From contig NZ_JAIULA010000001.1 of NCBI RefSeq assembly GCF_024160875.1, positions 62,001 through 126,000 of the forward strand: 64,000 bases of DNA, read 5' to 3'. The DNA comes from Ligilactobacillus ubinensis (lineage in GTDB: Bacteria > Bacillota > Bacilli > Lactobacillales > Lactobacillaceae). Positions 55,450-64,000 of the stretch are shown in pieces. The notes under the pieces are model-generated. The model did not search any database, was not told the DNA's origin, and saw nothing but the letters and a program-made list of their open reading frames with translations. A program made the translations under genes and the position numbers. Position 1 is the first letter of the stretch; the number at the start of each line of letters is the position of its first letter.

Positions 55450-55494
55450 ATGGAAAAGAAAATGTGTTGTTGTAAAAGTGTTGTTTATAGTTAA
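55450..55494 (+). CDS. Short Cys-rich leader ORF (MEKKMCCCKSVVYS)
   Basis: ATG 55450 lies nine bases after GTGGGGGT, a usable SD. The 14-residue frame has three consecutive Cys codons (55465-55473) and ends at TAA 55492-55494, 27 bases before the metQ start. It lies after the T-box terminator, so it is on the metQ message. No terminator follows, so any regulation would be translational or through mRNA stability. It may be a chance ORF, but the SD, codon content and the similar Cys-rich leader at 17511 argue against that. Confidence 0.5.
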   Translation: MEKKMCCCKSVVYS

Positions 55495-55521
55495 AAAAAT
55501 AAATAATTGGGGTTGGTTAAC

Positions 55522-56361
55522 ATGAAAAAGAAAAATATTATTATTGGAATCATAGTTATCTTAGTAATTGCAGTTGCAGGATATTTTAGTTTTGGTGGTC
55601 AAACAACAACAAAAAGTAAAACAGTTACAATTGGAATTATGTCTGGAGTAAAACAGGATGATAAAATTTGGGCAAGTGTATCTAAAACAGTTAAAAAGAA
55701 ATACAATATTACGTTGAAATTCAAAAAATTTACAGATTATACACAACCAAATAAAGCTTTAGCAGATGGAGATATTGATTTAAATGCTTTTCAACACTAT
55801 GCTTTTTTGAAGTCGTGGAATAAAGCTAATAATACAAAGATTGTAGCAATAGGTAAGACATTTATCACACCAATTAGATTATATTCAAAAAAAGTAAGCA
55901 GTGTAAAGGATATTCCTGATGGAGCGGTAATCGCTATTCCTAATGACGCTACAAACGAGTCACGAGCATTATATTTATTGAAAAATGCTGGATTAATAAC
56001 TTTGAAAAAAGGCACAGATTTAGCTACTGTAAAATCAATTAAGAGTAATCCTAAAAATATACAAATCAAAGAATTAGATGCCAGTCAGACAGCACGCTCG
56101 TTATCTGATGTTACAGCAGCTGTTATCAATACGAACTATGCACAAGCTGCAAACATTAACTATAAGACAGCCATTTACGTTGAACCTGTTAATAAAGATT
56201 CAGAGCAATGGATTAACATCATTGCAGCCAATAAGAAAGATAAGGACAAGCAAGCTTATAAGGATGTTGTTAAAGCATACCAAACAGCTAAAACAAAGAA
56301 AATAATTAAAAAAGAATATGGAACCGCTGAAATTCCAGCTTGGGATATTAAGTTGAAATAA
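55522..56361 (+). CDS. metQ: MetQ/NlpA-family methionine substrate-binding protein, membrane-anchored
   Basis: ATG 55522 gives 279 residues. The family motifs are present: KTVTIGIMSG, ALADGDIDLNAFQHYAFL, and AVINTNYAQAA in the second lobe. The N-terminal helix (IIIGIIVILVIAVAGYFSF) has no lipobox Cys, so the protein is probably held by an uncleaved or signal-peptidase-I-cleaved helix and not lipidated. It is controlled by the Met T-box and is followed by metN and metI. Confidence 0.9.
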   Translation: MKKKNIIIGIIVILVIAVAGYFSFGGQTTTKSKTVTIGIMSGVKQDDKIWASVSKTVKKKYNITLKFKKFTDYTQPNKALADGDIDLNAFQHYAFLKSWNKANNTKIVAIGKTFITPIRLYSKKVSSVKDIPDGAVIAIPNDATNESRALYLLKNAGLITLKKGTDLATVKSIKSNPKNIQIKELDASQTARSLSDVTAAVINTNYAQAANINYKTAIYVEPVNKDSEQWINIIAANKKDKDKQAYKDVVKAYQTAKTKKIIKKEYGTAEIPAWDIKLK

Positions 56362-56391
56362 TAAAGAAACAACTAGAATATGAGGTGTACT

Positions 56392-57477
56392 ATGAGTGAG
56401 GAAATCATTAAATTGGATAAGATTAACGTTACTTTTGAGCAGAAAAACAAGAGAATTGATGCTGTAAAAGAAGTAACATTGCATGTGAATAAAGGCGATA
56501 TTTATGGTGTCGTGGGTTATTCTGGAGCAGGTAAATCAACTTTAGTACGCGTTATTAATCTGTTGCAACTACCAACCTCTGGGCGTGTTGAGATAGGTGG
56601 AGCAGTTTTATATCAAAAAGATGAGCAGACAGAAAATATAATAGATACAAAAACATTACGTGAAAAAAGGCGTAAAATTGGAATGATTTTCCAGCATTTT
56701 AATTTGCTTAATGAGCAAACAATTATCCAAAATGTAGCTTTTGCACTTAAACATAGTGGCCTTAAAGAAAAAGAGATTCAAGAAAAAGCGCAGAATTTAT
56801 TGAATCTAGTGGGGTTAGATGGTCGAGAAAATTCCTATCCGGTTCAGCTGTCTGGTGGGCAACAGCAACGGGTTGCAATTGCTCGGGCATTGGCTAATGA
56901 TCCAGAAATCCTAATTTCTGATGAGGCAACTTCAGCTCTTGATCCTAAAAATACGATTCAAATCCTAGATTTGCTAAAGGATTTAAATGCAAAACTTGGA
57001 CTAACAGTTGTTTTAATAACTCATGAAATGGATGCAGTAAAAAGAATTGCTAATAAAGTAGCTGTAATGGATAGTGGTGAAATTGTAGAACGCGGAGATT
57101 TATTACAGATTTTTACTAATGCAAAAGAAAAAATAACTCGTGAATTTATTGGTGGTTCAGCTAAAGCTATTGCAACGTTACAAGATTATCAGCTAGCAAA
57201 ACTACAGCAAGATGAGCAAATATTCCAACTGACGTATAGTGATAAAAATGTTAGTGAACCAATATTGATTAGGCTATATAAGGATTTTGGAGTTGAAGCC
57301 AATATTATTTATAGTAATATTGAGGTTTTACGCGGAACTCCTGTGGGCACACTTTTTGTTATTATTAAAGGTTCTCTAGAAAATCAGAAACAGGCACTTG
57401 AATATTTGAAATCACAAAGGATAATTATAACTAAAATTTCTGAGCAAACTCTTGTAGAAGGGGGCAGTGCTAAATGA
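56392..57477 (+). CDS. metN: Methionine ABC transporter ATP-binding protein
   Basis: ATG 56392 gives 361 residues; an in-frame ATG 56380 lies inside the SD (GAGGTG). Walker A is GYSGAGKST, signature LSGGQQQR, Walker B ILISDEA with the H-loop ITHE. The C-terminal ~90 residues are the NIL domain, which binds methionine and inhibits transport when the cell is replete. It overlaps metI by four bases. Confidence 0.94.
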   Translation: MSEEIIKLDKINVTFEQKNKRIDAVKEVTLHVNKGDIYGVVGYSGAGKSTLVRVINLLQLPTSGRVEIGGAVLYQKDEQTENIIDTKTLREKRRKIGMIFQHFNLLNEQTIIQNVAFALKHSGLKEKEIQEKAQNLLNLVGLDGRENSYPVQLSGGQQQRVAIARALANDPEILISDEATSALDPKNTIQILDLLKDLNAKLGLTVVLITHEMDAVKRIANKVAVMDSGEIVERGDLLQIFTNAKEKITREFIGGSAKAIATLQDYQLAKLQQDEQIFQLTYSDKNVSEPILIRLYKDFGVEANIIYSNIEVLRGTPVGTLFVIIKGSLENQKQALEYLKSQRIIITKISEQTLVEGGSAK

Positions 57478-58175
57478 GTGAATTATTTGCTAAATATTTG
57501 CCGAATGTAGTTTTTCAAGGCTGGACAGGTGATGGCGGATGGCTACCAGCAATTGGACAGACATTATATATGACATTTTGGTCAGCTTTGTTTGGCGGAG
57601 TATTAGGATTCATTTTTGGAATTGGACTTGTATTAACCGATGAAGACGGAATTTCAGCTAATCGCGGTTTGTTTAGTTTTTTTGATAAAGTTGTATCATT
57701 ATTTCGTGCAATCCCATTTATTATTCTGTTAGCTTTTATTGCGCCACTTACTAATTTGATTGTAGGAACACAAATAGGAACAACAGCAGCTTTAGTTCCA
57801 TTGTCGTTAGGAATTTTTCCTTTTTATGCTCGTCAAGTTCAAGTAGCACTGAAAAGTGTTGATCAAGGAATCATTGAAGCAGCACAGTCAGTTGGTGCAA
57901 CTTTTAGTGATATTGTGTTTGATGTTTATTTACGTGAAGCTCGTTCAGAGTTAATTCGTATCACTACAGTGACATTGATTAGCTTAATTGGACTTACAGC
58001 AATGGCTGGAGCGATTGGTGCGGGTGGATTAGGGAATATGGCAATTGCATATGGATATAATCGTTTTGCTAATGACACTACGTTTGTAGCGACGCTACTA
58101 GTATTAATACTTGTTATAATAGTGCAATTAGTTGGTGATTTTTTAGCCAAAATTTTTAACCATAAAAATGCCTAA
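57474..58175 (+). CDS. metI: Methionine ABC transporter permease
   Basis: The 233-residue protein has five TM helices and the inner-membrane coupling motif region around SVGATFSDIVFDVYLREARSELIR (~140-165). GLGNMAIAYGYNRF near the end is typical of MetI/MetP. ATGA overlap with metN. It completes MetQNI. Confidence 0.93.
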   Translation: MSELFAKYLPNVVFQGWTGDGGWLPAIGQTLYMTFWSALFGGVLGFIFGIGLVLTDEDGISANRGLFSFFDKVVSLFRAIPFIILLAFIAPLTNLIVGTQIGTTAALVPLSLGIFPFYARQVQVALKSVDQGIIEAAQSVGATFSDIVFDVYLREARSELIRITTVTLISLIGLTAMAGAIGAGGLGNMAIAYGYNRFANDTTFVATLLVLILVIIVQLVGDFLAKIFNHKNA

Positions 58176-58188
58176 AGAAGGTGAGTTA

Positions 58189-59331
58189 TTGGATAAAGAA
58201 GCTAAGTTAAAGGTATTAACAGATTTGATTGCTATTAATTCAGTTAATGGTAATGAAATTAAGGTCGCACAATATTTAGCAAGTTTTTTAAATAGCTATG
58301 GAATTGAAACTAAAATTGATCGTTTTGCTGAGAATAAAGCAAATTTAATTGCCGAATTTGGAAAACAAAGGAATAATAAAGTTTTTTGTTTAGCAGGACA
58401 CCAAGATACTGTTGCGGTAAATGATGAAACTAAATGGCAAACTAATCCATTTAAAGCTCGAGTTGTTGGAGACAAAATATTTGGGCGAGGTAGCGCAGAT
58501 ATGAAAAGTGGGTTGGCAGCTGAAGTAATAGCATTGGCTGAATTGATTGAAACAGGCTGGCAACCAGATGGCATTGTACGCTTTGTTGCTACGGCGGGGG
58601 AAGAATTCGGAGCTCCAGGAGCATATCGATTAGCCAAGCAAGGCGTGCTTGATGATGTTGATAGAATGATTGTAGGAGAGCCTACGAATGGCCAAATCGT
58701 ATATGCACATGCAGGAACAATTAATTACCAAGTTAAAAGTTATGGGCGAGCAGTTCATAGTTCGTTTCCAGAATCTGGAATTAATGCGATTAATGGATTA
58801 GTGAAATATATTGATGCAGAAAATACATTGTTTAATCAAGATCCAGGAGATGAGACTCTAGGAAAAGTAAAGCATAGTATAACGCTAGTTAACGGGGGTT
58901 CACAGATTAACATAATTCCTGATTATGCCGAATTATCTGGAAATATAAGACCGACACCTTCTTTTTCTAATGAACAAATAGTTGATATAATTGCAGAAAA
59001 AATAGCTCAGATTAATCAACAAACGGATTATAAATTAGTTTTTTCAGTGTTACATAATTTTTATCCAGTTAAAGTTAATCCACAAAGTAAATTTGTACAA
59101 CAAGCAGAAAAAATAGCTGCTAAGCATTTTTCAAAGGCAATTAATCTAAAAGTAATTAATGGAGCGACTGATGCAAGTGTATTTACACAACGTAATCCGC
59201 AGATTCAAACTATTATCTTGGGGCCAGCTGCATGGGAAAATGCACATCAGATTAATGAGTTCACAACAATCTCAAGCTTTTTAGCAACGTGTGGAACCTA
59301 TCAGGAAATAATAAAAGCATATTTTGAATAA
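58189..59331 (+). CDS. M20 family deacylase/peptidase (ArgE/DapE/ACY1-like)
   Basis: TTG 58189 lies about five bases after AAGGTGAG and gives 380 residues; ATG 58168 inside metI would add seven. Metal-site motifs are present: LAGHQDTV, GRGSADMKSG, GEEFGAPG and EPTNGQIVYAH, with the dimerisation lid domain around 170-280. The family cleaves N-acyl-amino acids or dipeptides. Co-transcription with metQNI suggests release of methionine or cysteine from an N-acyl or peptide form, as with deacetylases in Bacillus sulfur operons; a DapE role is the alternative. Confidence 0.82.
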   Translation: MDKEAKLKVLTDLIAINSVNGNEIKVAQYLASFLNSYGIETKIDRFAENKANLIAEFGKQRNNKVFCLAGHQDTVAVNDETKWQTNPFKARVVGDKIFGRGSADMKSGLAAEVIALAELIETGWQPDGIVRFVATAGEEFGAPGAYRLAKQGVLDDVDRMIVGEPTNGQIVYAHAGTINYQVKSYGRAVHSSFPESGINAINGLVKYIDAENTLFNQDPGDETLGKVKHSITLVNGGSQINIIPDYAELSGNIRPTPSFSNEQIVDIIAEKIAQINQQTDYKLVFSVLHNFYPVKVNPQSKFVQQAEKIAAKHFSKAINLKVINGATDASVFTQRNPQIQTIILGPAAWENAHQINEFTTISSFLATCGTYQEIIKAYFE

Positions 59332-59434
59332 AAATCTAGTCTAGTGATTTAATAAAATGACAATCTTTATTAGAAATTGATTCTATTAAATTTCACAAAC
59401 AATTCATAGATGTTAGCTACTATATAAACATACC

Positions 59435-59574
59435 CAATAACAAAACTTTTTTCATAACAAAACTATTTCCCCCCTAAAGAAATAGATCGTAATTTTCAAG
59501 TGTTCCCCCGATACTTGGAAGATACTACAATAATAACTCCTTTTCTCCGTAGTTTTCCCGGCTACGGAGTTTTT
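59435..59574 (+). ncRNA. C-rich two-hairpin small RNA, copy 2
   Basis: It shares with copy 1 the block TATATAAACATACCCAATAA and the next ~20 bases (-10 TATAAA at 59423-59428). Hairpin 1: CTATTTC (59463-59469) with GAAATAG (59479-59485), loop CCCCCTAAA. Hairpin 2: TTTCAAGT (59494-59501) with ACTTGGAA (59513-59520), one wobble, loop GTTCCCCCGAT. Terminator: CTCCGTAG (59545-59552) with CTACGGAG (59562-59569), then TTTTT. The stems differ from copy 1 but stay paired, while the C-rich loops are kept. Confidence 0.78.
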
Positions 59575-59681
59575 AATGCGTAACGGTAAAAAAATTATAA
59601 TAAAATTGAATTTACAGAATTAAAAGTAATAAATAGTAAAAAAACGAGTTAATATTACTGAATTTTTACTAAAAACTATTG

Positions 59682-59710
59682 CATTTGTTTTTGAAATCGT
59701 TTACTATAAT
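59682..59710 (+). promoter_or_regulatory. lacS promoter with cre site
   Basis: TATAAT (59705-59710) is a consensus -10 with a weak -35 near 59682-59687. TGAAATCGTTTACT (59692-59705) matches the CcpA cre consensus at all but one position and lies in the spacer, so CcpA would block polymerase when a preferred sugar is present. Confidence 0.7.
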
Positions 59711-59747
59711 CATTGTAAAGAAACTATATAAAAAGGGGACGGATATT

Positions 59748-61679
59748 ATGGAAAAATCCAGTCAACTCGAATCTCCAAAAGGTAATAGTGCTCAATCAAG
59801 AATAGCGTATTCATTTGGGGCTTTTGGTCATGATGTCTTTTATGCGACATTATCAACATATTTTATTACATTTGTTACCTCACATTTATTCAACACAGGT
59901 AATGCAACTCAAAACGACCGAATGGTTTTATATATAACTAATATTATAGCCGTTTTGCGAATTATTGAATTAGTTATCGATCCATTTATTGGAAACGCTA
60001 TCGATAATACACGCACACGTTGGGGAAAGTTTAAACCATGGGTTGTCATTGGTGGATTCATTAGTTCGGTAGCATTGCTAACGTTATTCACAAATATGGG
60101 TGGTTTAAACAAGACTAATCCAATTTTATACTTAATATTATTTGCTATTATTTACATTACAATGGATATTTTTTATTCGTTTAAAGATATTGGTTTTTGG
60201 TCAATGATTCCAGCGCTATCTTTTGACTCACAAGAGCGTGAGAAAACAGCAACATTTGCTCGTATTGGTTCAACTATTGGTGGGAATATTGTTGGTGTTG
60301 TAATTATGCCGATTATTTTATTCTTTTCTATCAATAGAAATGGCGGTGCAGGCGATAATAGAGGTTGGTTCTGGTTTGCTTTTATCGTTGCCTTAATTTC
60401 ATTCTTAACGGCTGTTGCAGTTGGTTTAGGCACGCATGAAATAGATTCTGATTTACGTAAGAACACGGAAAAGACAGGCTTTAAAGATGTTCTACGTGTT
60501 TTAGTAAGTAATGATCAATTAATGGCAATTGCATTGTCATACGTGTTATATACAACGGGGGTAAGTATTCTAAATTCTTCGGAACTATACTACTTTACGT
60601 ACGTTTTGGGTCATGCAGCTGAATTTTCAATCTTAGGCACAATAAATACGTTAGTCGGCTTGTTGTCAGTTTCACTTTTCCCTAAATTGGCGAATAAAAT
60701 AAATAGACGAAATTTATTCTTTATTTGTATTACAATCATGCTTTGTGGGATTATCGTTTTTGCTTTCGCCGGCAAATCACTTGCAATTGTGTTAGTTGCA
60801 GCTGAATTATTCTTTATACCACAACCATTAGTTTTCTTAGTTGTATTAATGACAATTACTGATTGTGTTGAATATGGGCAATTAAAATTAGGACATCGGG
60901 ATGAATCTTTGACATTATCTGTGCGTCCCTTATTAGATAAATTTGGTGGAGCTGTTTCAAACTCTGTTATTGGGGTTGCAGCAGTTGCCGCAGGTATGAC
61001 AACGGGAGCAACTGCTTCAACAGTTACAGCACATGGCATTTCAGCATTTAAATGGTATGTTTTCGGTGCACCGTTCATCTTAATTATATTAGGTGGTTTG
61101 GTCTTCTTCTTTAAAGTTAAACTAACAGAAGAAAAACATGCACAGATAGTTACAGAATTAGAAGCAACGTGGGATGAATATCTTAGCGAAGGTGAAGAAA
61201 CGAGTGTTGTTGAAGGTACCTTAAGCGTCAACTCACCAATTGATGGAACATTAATGGAACTTAGTGAGGTCAAGGATGAAACATTTGCATCTGGTAAATT
61301 AGGAAAAGGTTTTGCAGTTAAACCAAGCGATGGTCGTGTCTTTGCACCATTTGATGCAACTGTTCGACAAGTGTTTACTACTCGTCATGCGGTTGGCTTA
61401 GTTTCTGAAGATGGGATAGTTTTATTAATTCATGTGGGCTTAGGTACCGTCAAGTTAAAGGGTACAGGTTTTGTTTCATATGTCACTGAAGGACAAAAAG
61501 TTAAAAAAGGTGATGAGATACTTGAATTCTGGGATCCTACAATCAAAAAAGCTGGCTTAGACGATACTGTAATTGTTACAGTAACAAATTCAGATGAATT
61601 TAAGACGATAGATTTGGAACATCCTTCGGGAACTAAAGTAAGTTTTAAAGACACTATGTTGCATTTAGAAAGTAAATAA
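59748..61679 (+). CDS. lacS: GPH-family galactoside permease with C-terminal EIIA domain (LacS/RafP type)
   Basis: ATG 59748 follows AAAAGGGGACGG and gives 643 residues. Residues ~1-470 form a 12-TM melibiose-carrier-like permease ([40 protein letters not shown]). Residues ~495-643 are an EIIA-Glc-like domain ([28 protein letters not shown] with the phosphoacceptor His). Phosphorylation by HPr modulates uptake. With the LacI regulator and the alpha-galactosidase downstream it should import raffinose-family or melibiose-type sugars, possibly lactose. Confidence 0.92.
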   Translation: MEKSSQLESPKGNSAQSRIAYSFGAFGHDVFYATLSTYFITFVTSHLFNTGNATQNDRMVLYITNIIAVLRIIELVIDPFIGNAIDNTRTRWGKFKPWVVIGGFISSVALLTLFTNMGGLNKTNPILYLILFAIIYITMDIFYSFKDIGFWSMIPALSFDSQEREKTATFARIGSTIGGNIVGVVIMPIILFFSINRNGGAGDNRGWFWFAFIVALISFLTAVAVGLGTHEIDSDLRKNTEKTGFKDVLRVLVSNDQLMAIALSYVLYTTGVSILNSSELYYFTYVLGHAAEFSILGTINTLVGLLSVSLFPKLANKINRRNLFFICITIMLCGIIVFAFAGKSLAIVLVAAELFFIPQPLVFLVVLMTITDCVEYGQLKLGHRDESLTLSVRPLLDKFGGAVSNSVIGVAAVAAGMTTGATASTVTAHGISAFKWYVFGAPFILIILGGLVFFFKVKLTEEKHAQIVTELEATWDEYLSEGEETSVVEGTLSVNSPIDGTLMELSEVKDETFASGKLGKGFAVKPSDGRVFAPFDATVRQVFTTRHAVGLVSEDGIVLLIHVGLGTVKLKGTGFVSYVTEGQKVKKGDEILEFWDPTIKKAGLDDTVIVTVTNSDEFKTIDLEHPSGTKVSFKDTMLHLESK

Positions 61680-61723
61680 AATGAAATTATGTCTGGAAGT
61701 ATCAAGACAAGAGTAACTAGTAA

Positions 61724-61761
61724 AGAAGGGCTTGGGATTTTTATCCCAAGTCCTTCTTTTG
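61724..61761 (+). terminator. Terminator of lacS
   Basis: AGAAGGGCTTGGGAT (61724-61738) pairs with ATCCCAAGTCCTTCT (61743-61757), one wobble, followed by TTT. Confidence 0.88.
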
Positions 61762-61823
61762 TTATAGTGTTGAGAACAACTAGAAATAAGTTTCTGAATG
61801 CGTAGGGGGGATTTTAGACAACA

Positions 61824-61852
61824 AAAAAGACTTAGAAATACTAAGCCTTTTT
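61824..61852 (-). terminator. Terminator of the LacI-family gene
   Basis: On the minus strand AAAAAGGCTTAG pairs with CTAAGTCTTTTT (one G-U pair), starting right at the stop codon of the regulator gene and ending in a T-run. Confidence 0.8.
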
Positions 61853-62855
61853 AGTTGATGCTACTACCACGTAAGGTTAATTTAGTGGAAATTTTTACCA
61901 TTCGAGGGACCTTAGAATCATAACCATCTAAAATACGTTTTAGCAAGTCAACAGCAGTTTCGCCCATCTCTTCCGTGAAGACAGTAATTGAACTTAATGA
62001 GGGATAGACATATTTTGCAATCGAAGTGTCATTGAATGAAATTAGGCTAACACGGTTAGGAACTGCAATTTGTTCTTCTTGTAAGGCACGTAAAGCACCA
62101 ACAGCTAAAGCATCATTAGCAGCAAAGAAAGCTTGTGGCAAATCTTCTTTTAAATCTTTAATAGCTTGTTTCATCATGTGATAACCAGCTTCTGTTGTAA
62201 AAGAATCAACATAAATATAGCGAGGGTGGTAAAGGCCTTGATCTGACATATAGTTTTTAAATGTGTTAAACCGAGGATCAATTAAAGATATTTTACCATC
62301 AGCTGTTGTTTCTTCACCGGCAAGCATTCCAATTTTTGTCTGTCCATTATTTAAAAAGTGGTGCAAAACGTTAATGACAGAATTATCAAAATCGGTACAA
62401 ACACAACTATGACCGGCATTTAAAGTATCACTATCTACAAAAATAAGATTCGAGTTTATATTTTCAAGCTGTTTAATTTGGTCAGGACTAAATTTTCCAA
62501 TAGCAATGATACCGTCAGTGTTTGCTAAATTTATTAAGGGTGCATTATTAAAGACACGAATAATATCAAAGCCTAACTCTTGAGCATGCTTTTCAAGACC
62601 CACGCGAATTGAATAGTAATATAAATCATCGAGTTCTTCTTTTTCAGTATACCATTGAACAATGGCGAGTTTATTCGTTGCTTTTATGGTTGGAGTACTT
62701 TTTTTATGTTTGGTGTAGTCTAATTTTTCAGCAATGTCAAAAATCCGTTTTTTCGTTTCATCACTAACCGACATAGACTTATCGTAATTTAAAACACGCG
62801 AAACAGTAGCTGTGGAAACGTGGGCTTGTTCAGCGATATCTTTAATTGTAGCCAT
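61851..62855 (-). CDS. LacI/GalR-family transcriptional regulator
   Basis: The 334-residue protein has the N-terminal HTH and hinge (MATIKDIAEQAHVSTATVSRVLNYDKSM, 1-28) and a periplasmic-binding-protein-like effector domain (NTDGIIAIGKF, PQAFFAANDALAVGALRAL, RVSLISFNDTSIAKYVYPSLSS). It lies between lacS and the divergent alpha-galactosidase gene and likely represses both in the absence of galactosides. The start follows GAGGCG. Confidence 0.9.
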   Translation of the reverse strand: MATIKDIAEQAHVSTATVSRVLNYDKSMSVSDETKKRIFDIAEKLDYTKHKKSTPTIKATNKLAIVQWYTEKEELDDLYYYSIRVGLEKHAQELGFDIIRVFNNAPLINLANTDGIIAIGKFSPDQIKQLENINSNLIFVDSDTLNAGHSCVCTDFDNSVINVLHHFLNNGQTKIGMLAGEETTADGKISLIDPRFNTFKNYMSDQGLYHPRYIYVDSFTTEAGYHMMKQAIKDLKEDLPQAFFAANDALAVGALRALQEEQIAVPNRVSLISFNDTSIAKYVYPSLSSITVFTEEMGETAVDLLKRILDGYDSKVPRMVKISTKLTLRGSSIN

Positions 62856-62935
62856 AAGTTAATTGCGCCTCTTTTTCTGTTTTTAAAGTATTGTAGCATA
62901 ATAAAGTAAAAAAAAGAAATGATTAACTAAATTTG

Positions 62936-62985
62936 TTGTTTTTTTAAGTAAAATATAGTAAAATAATCACGTAAAAGCGTTTTCT
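62936..62985 (+). promoter_or_regulatory. alpha-galactosidase promoter with cre site
   Basis: TTGTTT (62936-62941), 17 bases, TAAAAT (62959-62964) form a promoter. TAAAAGCGTTTTCT (62972-62985) matches the cre consensus except at the second base and covers the start region, as expected for CcpA repression. Confidence 0.7.
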
Positions 62986-63014
62986 TTCAAGCGTATTCTT
63001 AGGAGGTTTAGCAT

Positions 63015-64000
63015 ATGCAAGATTTAATTGAATTTGACGAACAAAGAAAAGTATTTCATTTGCACAATACAAAAATATCATATTTATTTTCGGTAGAAGA
63101 CGGTAATGTTTTAAGTCATTTGTATTTTGGAAAAGCAATTACGAAGTATCATGGACAATTGCGCTATCCGCGAATTGATCGTGGCTTTTCTGGGAATTTG
63201 CCAGGATCAACAGATCGTGGCTTTTCGCGAGACACTTTACCACAAGAATATAGTAGCAATGGTACAGGAGATTATCGAATTCCAGCAGTAATTATTCAAC
63301 ATAACAATGGGTCATATGCAGATGCTTTTTGTTTTAAAAATTATAAAATTGAAAATGGTAAGCCGCAATTAGAAGGGTTACCTCAAGCTTATGTAAAAAA
63401 TCCTAATGAAGCTCAAACATTAACAGTTACTTTAGAAGATCAAATTAATCAAATTGAAGTAGATTTATTATATACGATTTATCGAAATCGTGCTGTAATT
63501 ACCCGGGCTGCATGTGTAAAAAATAATAGTAAAGATAGTGTTACTTTAGAAAAGGTCGCTTCAATGCAATTAGACTTTGTAGCTAAAAAGTTTGATTCCA
63601 TTTGTTTACCAGGGGCACATGCTAATGAGCGACATTTTGATCGTGCAAAAATAGATTATGGTGTTAAGTCCTTTGAAAGCCGGCGTGGAACTTCAAGCCA
63701 TCATATGAATCCTTTTGTAGCTTTAGTAGACGAAAAAACGGATGAATTTAGTGGGGAAGCATATGGTTTTAATTTTGTTTATTCCGGGAACCATGCATTT
63801 CAAATTGAAAAGGATCAAATTGGACAGACTAGAATAGTTGTTGGAATTAATGACTATGATTTTAGTTGGAAATTGGATGCAGGCAAAACATTTCAAACAC
63901 CAGAAGTATTGCTAGTTTATTCAGCTAACGGATTAAATGAAATGAGTCAAGAATATCATCACATAATTCGTGAACGAGTAGTACGCAGTAAGTTCAAATA
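63015..64000 (+). CDS. melA: Alpha-galactosidase, GH36, N-terminal part
   Basis: ATG 63015 lies eight bases after AGGAGG; the frame stays open for 328 codons to the window edge. The N-terminal beta-sandwich of GH36 enzymes is recognisable: FHLHNTKISYLFSVEDG, LSHLYFGKAI, RIDRGFSGNLPGSTDRGFS and EYSSNGTGDYRIPA. The catalytic barrel lies beyond the window. It hydrolyses alpha-1,6-galactosides such as melibiose and raffinose imported by the LacS-type permease. It is divergent from the LacI regulator and has a cre site at its promoter. Confidence 0.92.
   Translation, partial: MQDLIEFDEQRKVFHLHNTKISYLFSVEDGNVLSHLYFGKAITKYHGQLRYPRIDRGFSGNLPGSTDRGFSRDTLPQEYSSNGTGDYRIPAVIIQHNNGSYADAFCFKNYKIENGKPQLEGLPQAYVKNPNEAQTLTVTLEDQINQIEVDLLYTIYRNRAVITRAACVKNNSKDSVTLEKVASMQLDFVAKKFDSICLPGAHANERHFDRAKIDYGVKSFESRRGTSSHHMNPFVALVDEKTDEFSGEAYGFNFVYSGNHAFQIEKDQIGQTRIVVGINDYDFSWKLDAGKTFQTPEVLLVYSANGLNEMSQEYHHIIRERVVRSKFK

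Noticed and set aside
60611-61273. Long open frame (220 codons) on the minus strand inside lacS
   Set aside because: It is antisense to strongly conserved permease and EIIA sequence, has no SD and low protein-like character.

Overview
The window reads as chromosome from a low-G+C, fermentative lactic acid bacterium of the Lactobacillaceae. A plant- or drink-associated lineage related to Liquorilactobacillus or Lactiplantibacillus is an inference, not shown. The basis is the gene set: a nickel-dependent lactate racemase (lar) system, bifunctional adhE, a LacS-type permease with a fused EIIA domain next to a GH36 alpha-galactosidase, CcpA-type cre sites, T-box regulation, LytSR/LrgAB, and many SD-led TTG/GTG starts. 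I saw no rRNA, tRNA or CRISPR array.

Layout. 1-3703: end of a carbohydrate-type cluster (TIM-barrel isomerase, Gfo/Idh oxidoreductase, PhnP-like hydrolase, MFS carrier), then about 1.2 kb without genes. 4970-9319: an operon with a gamma-glutamyl hydrolase-like amidotransferase, APC permease, RidA, a PLP C-S lyase and a YheO-type regulator, which looks like amino-sulfur compound salvage. 9455-10980: a small secreted protein and a decayed IS200 copy. 10982-13216: ahpC plus an AhpF-like reductase with swapped domain order. 13503-17293: lytSR and lrgAB. 17511-19762: a Cys/Met-rich leader peptide and terminator ahead of an OsmC-like gene and an OppA-like lipoprotein. 19931-25464: an Rrf2 regulator, an NmrA-type reductase, an orphan PRD regulator and glmS. 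25724-28628: a MacAB-like export system. 28762-33459: a leucine leader-peptide attenuator, an MFS carrier and leuBCD without leuA. 33652-38809: a TetR regulator, an XRE regulator with TGTAATAC sites, an Mga-like regulator and a secreted lectin/MucBP protein. 38988-41600: a TIM-barrel protein, a TMEM175 channel and an EamA carrier. 41744-48545: a NiCoT nickel transporter, larD, larE, larC, larB, larA and the divergent larR. 49198-54328: adhE, an MFS carrier, an SDR gene remnant and a FabK/NMO-like flavoenzyme. 54373-59574: two paralogous C-rich small RNAs flanking a third RNA candidate, a Met T-box, a 14-residue Cys-rich ORF, metQNI and an M20 deacylase. 59692-64000: lacS, a LacI regulator and a partial alpha-galactosidase.

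The most distinctive signal is regulatory RNA. Two operons carry what look like ribosome-mediated attenuators (leucine at 28827-29035, cysteine/methionine at 17511-17684). A third short Cys-rich ORF sits between a Met T-box and metQ. Two small RNA genes keep the same two C-rich hairpin loops while their stem sequences differ but still pair. Sulfur amino acids recur as a theme (C-S lyase operon, Cys/Met leader, Met T-box, metQNI). Starts were chosen by Shine-Dalgarno position and family N-termini; nothing was computed or searched.
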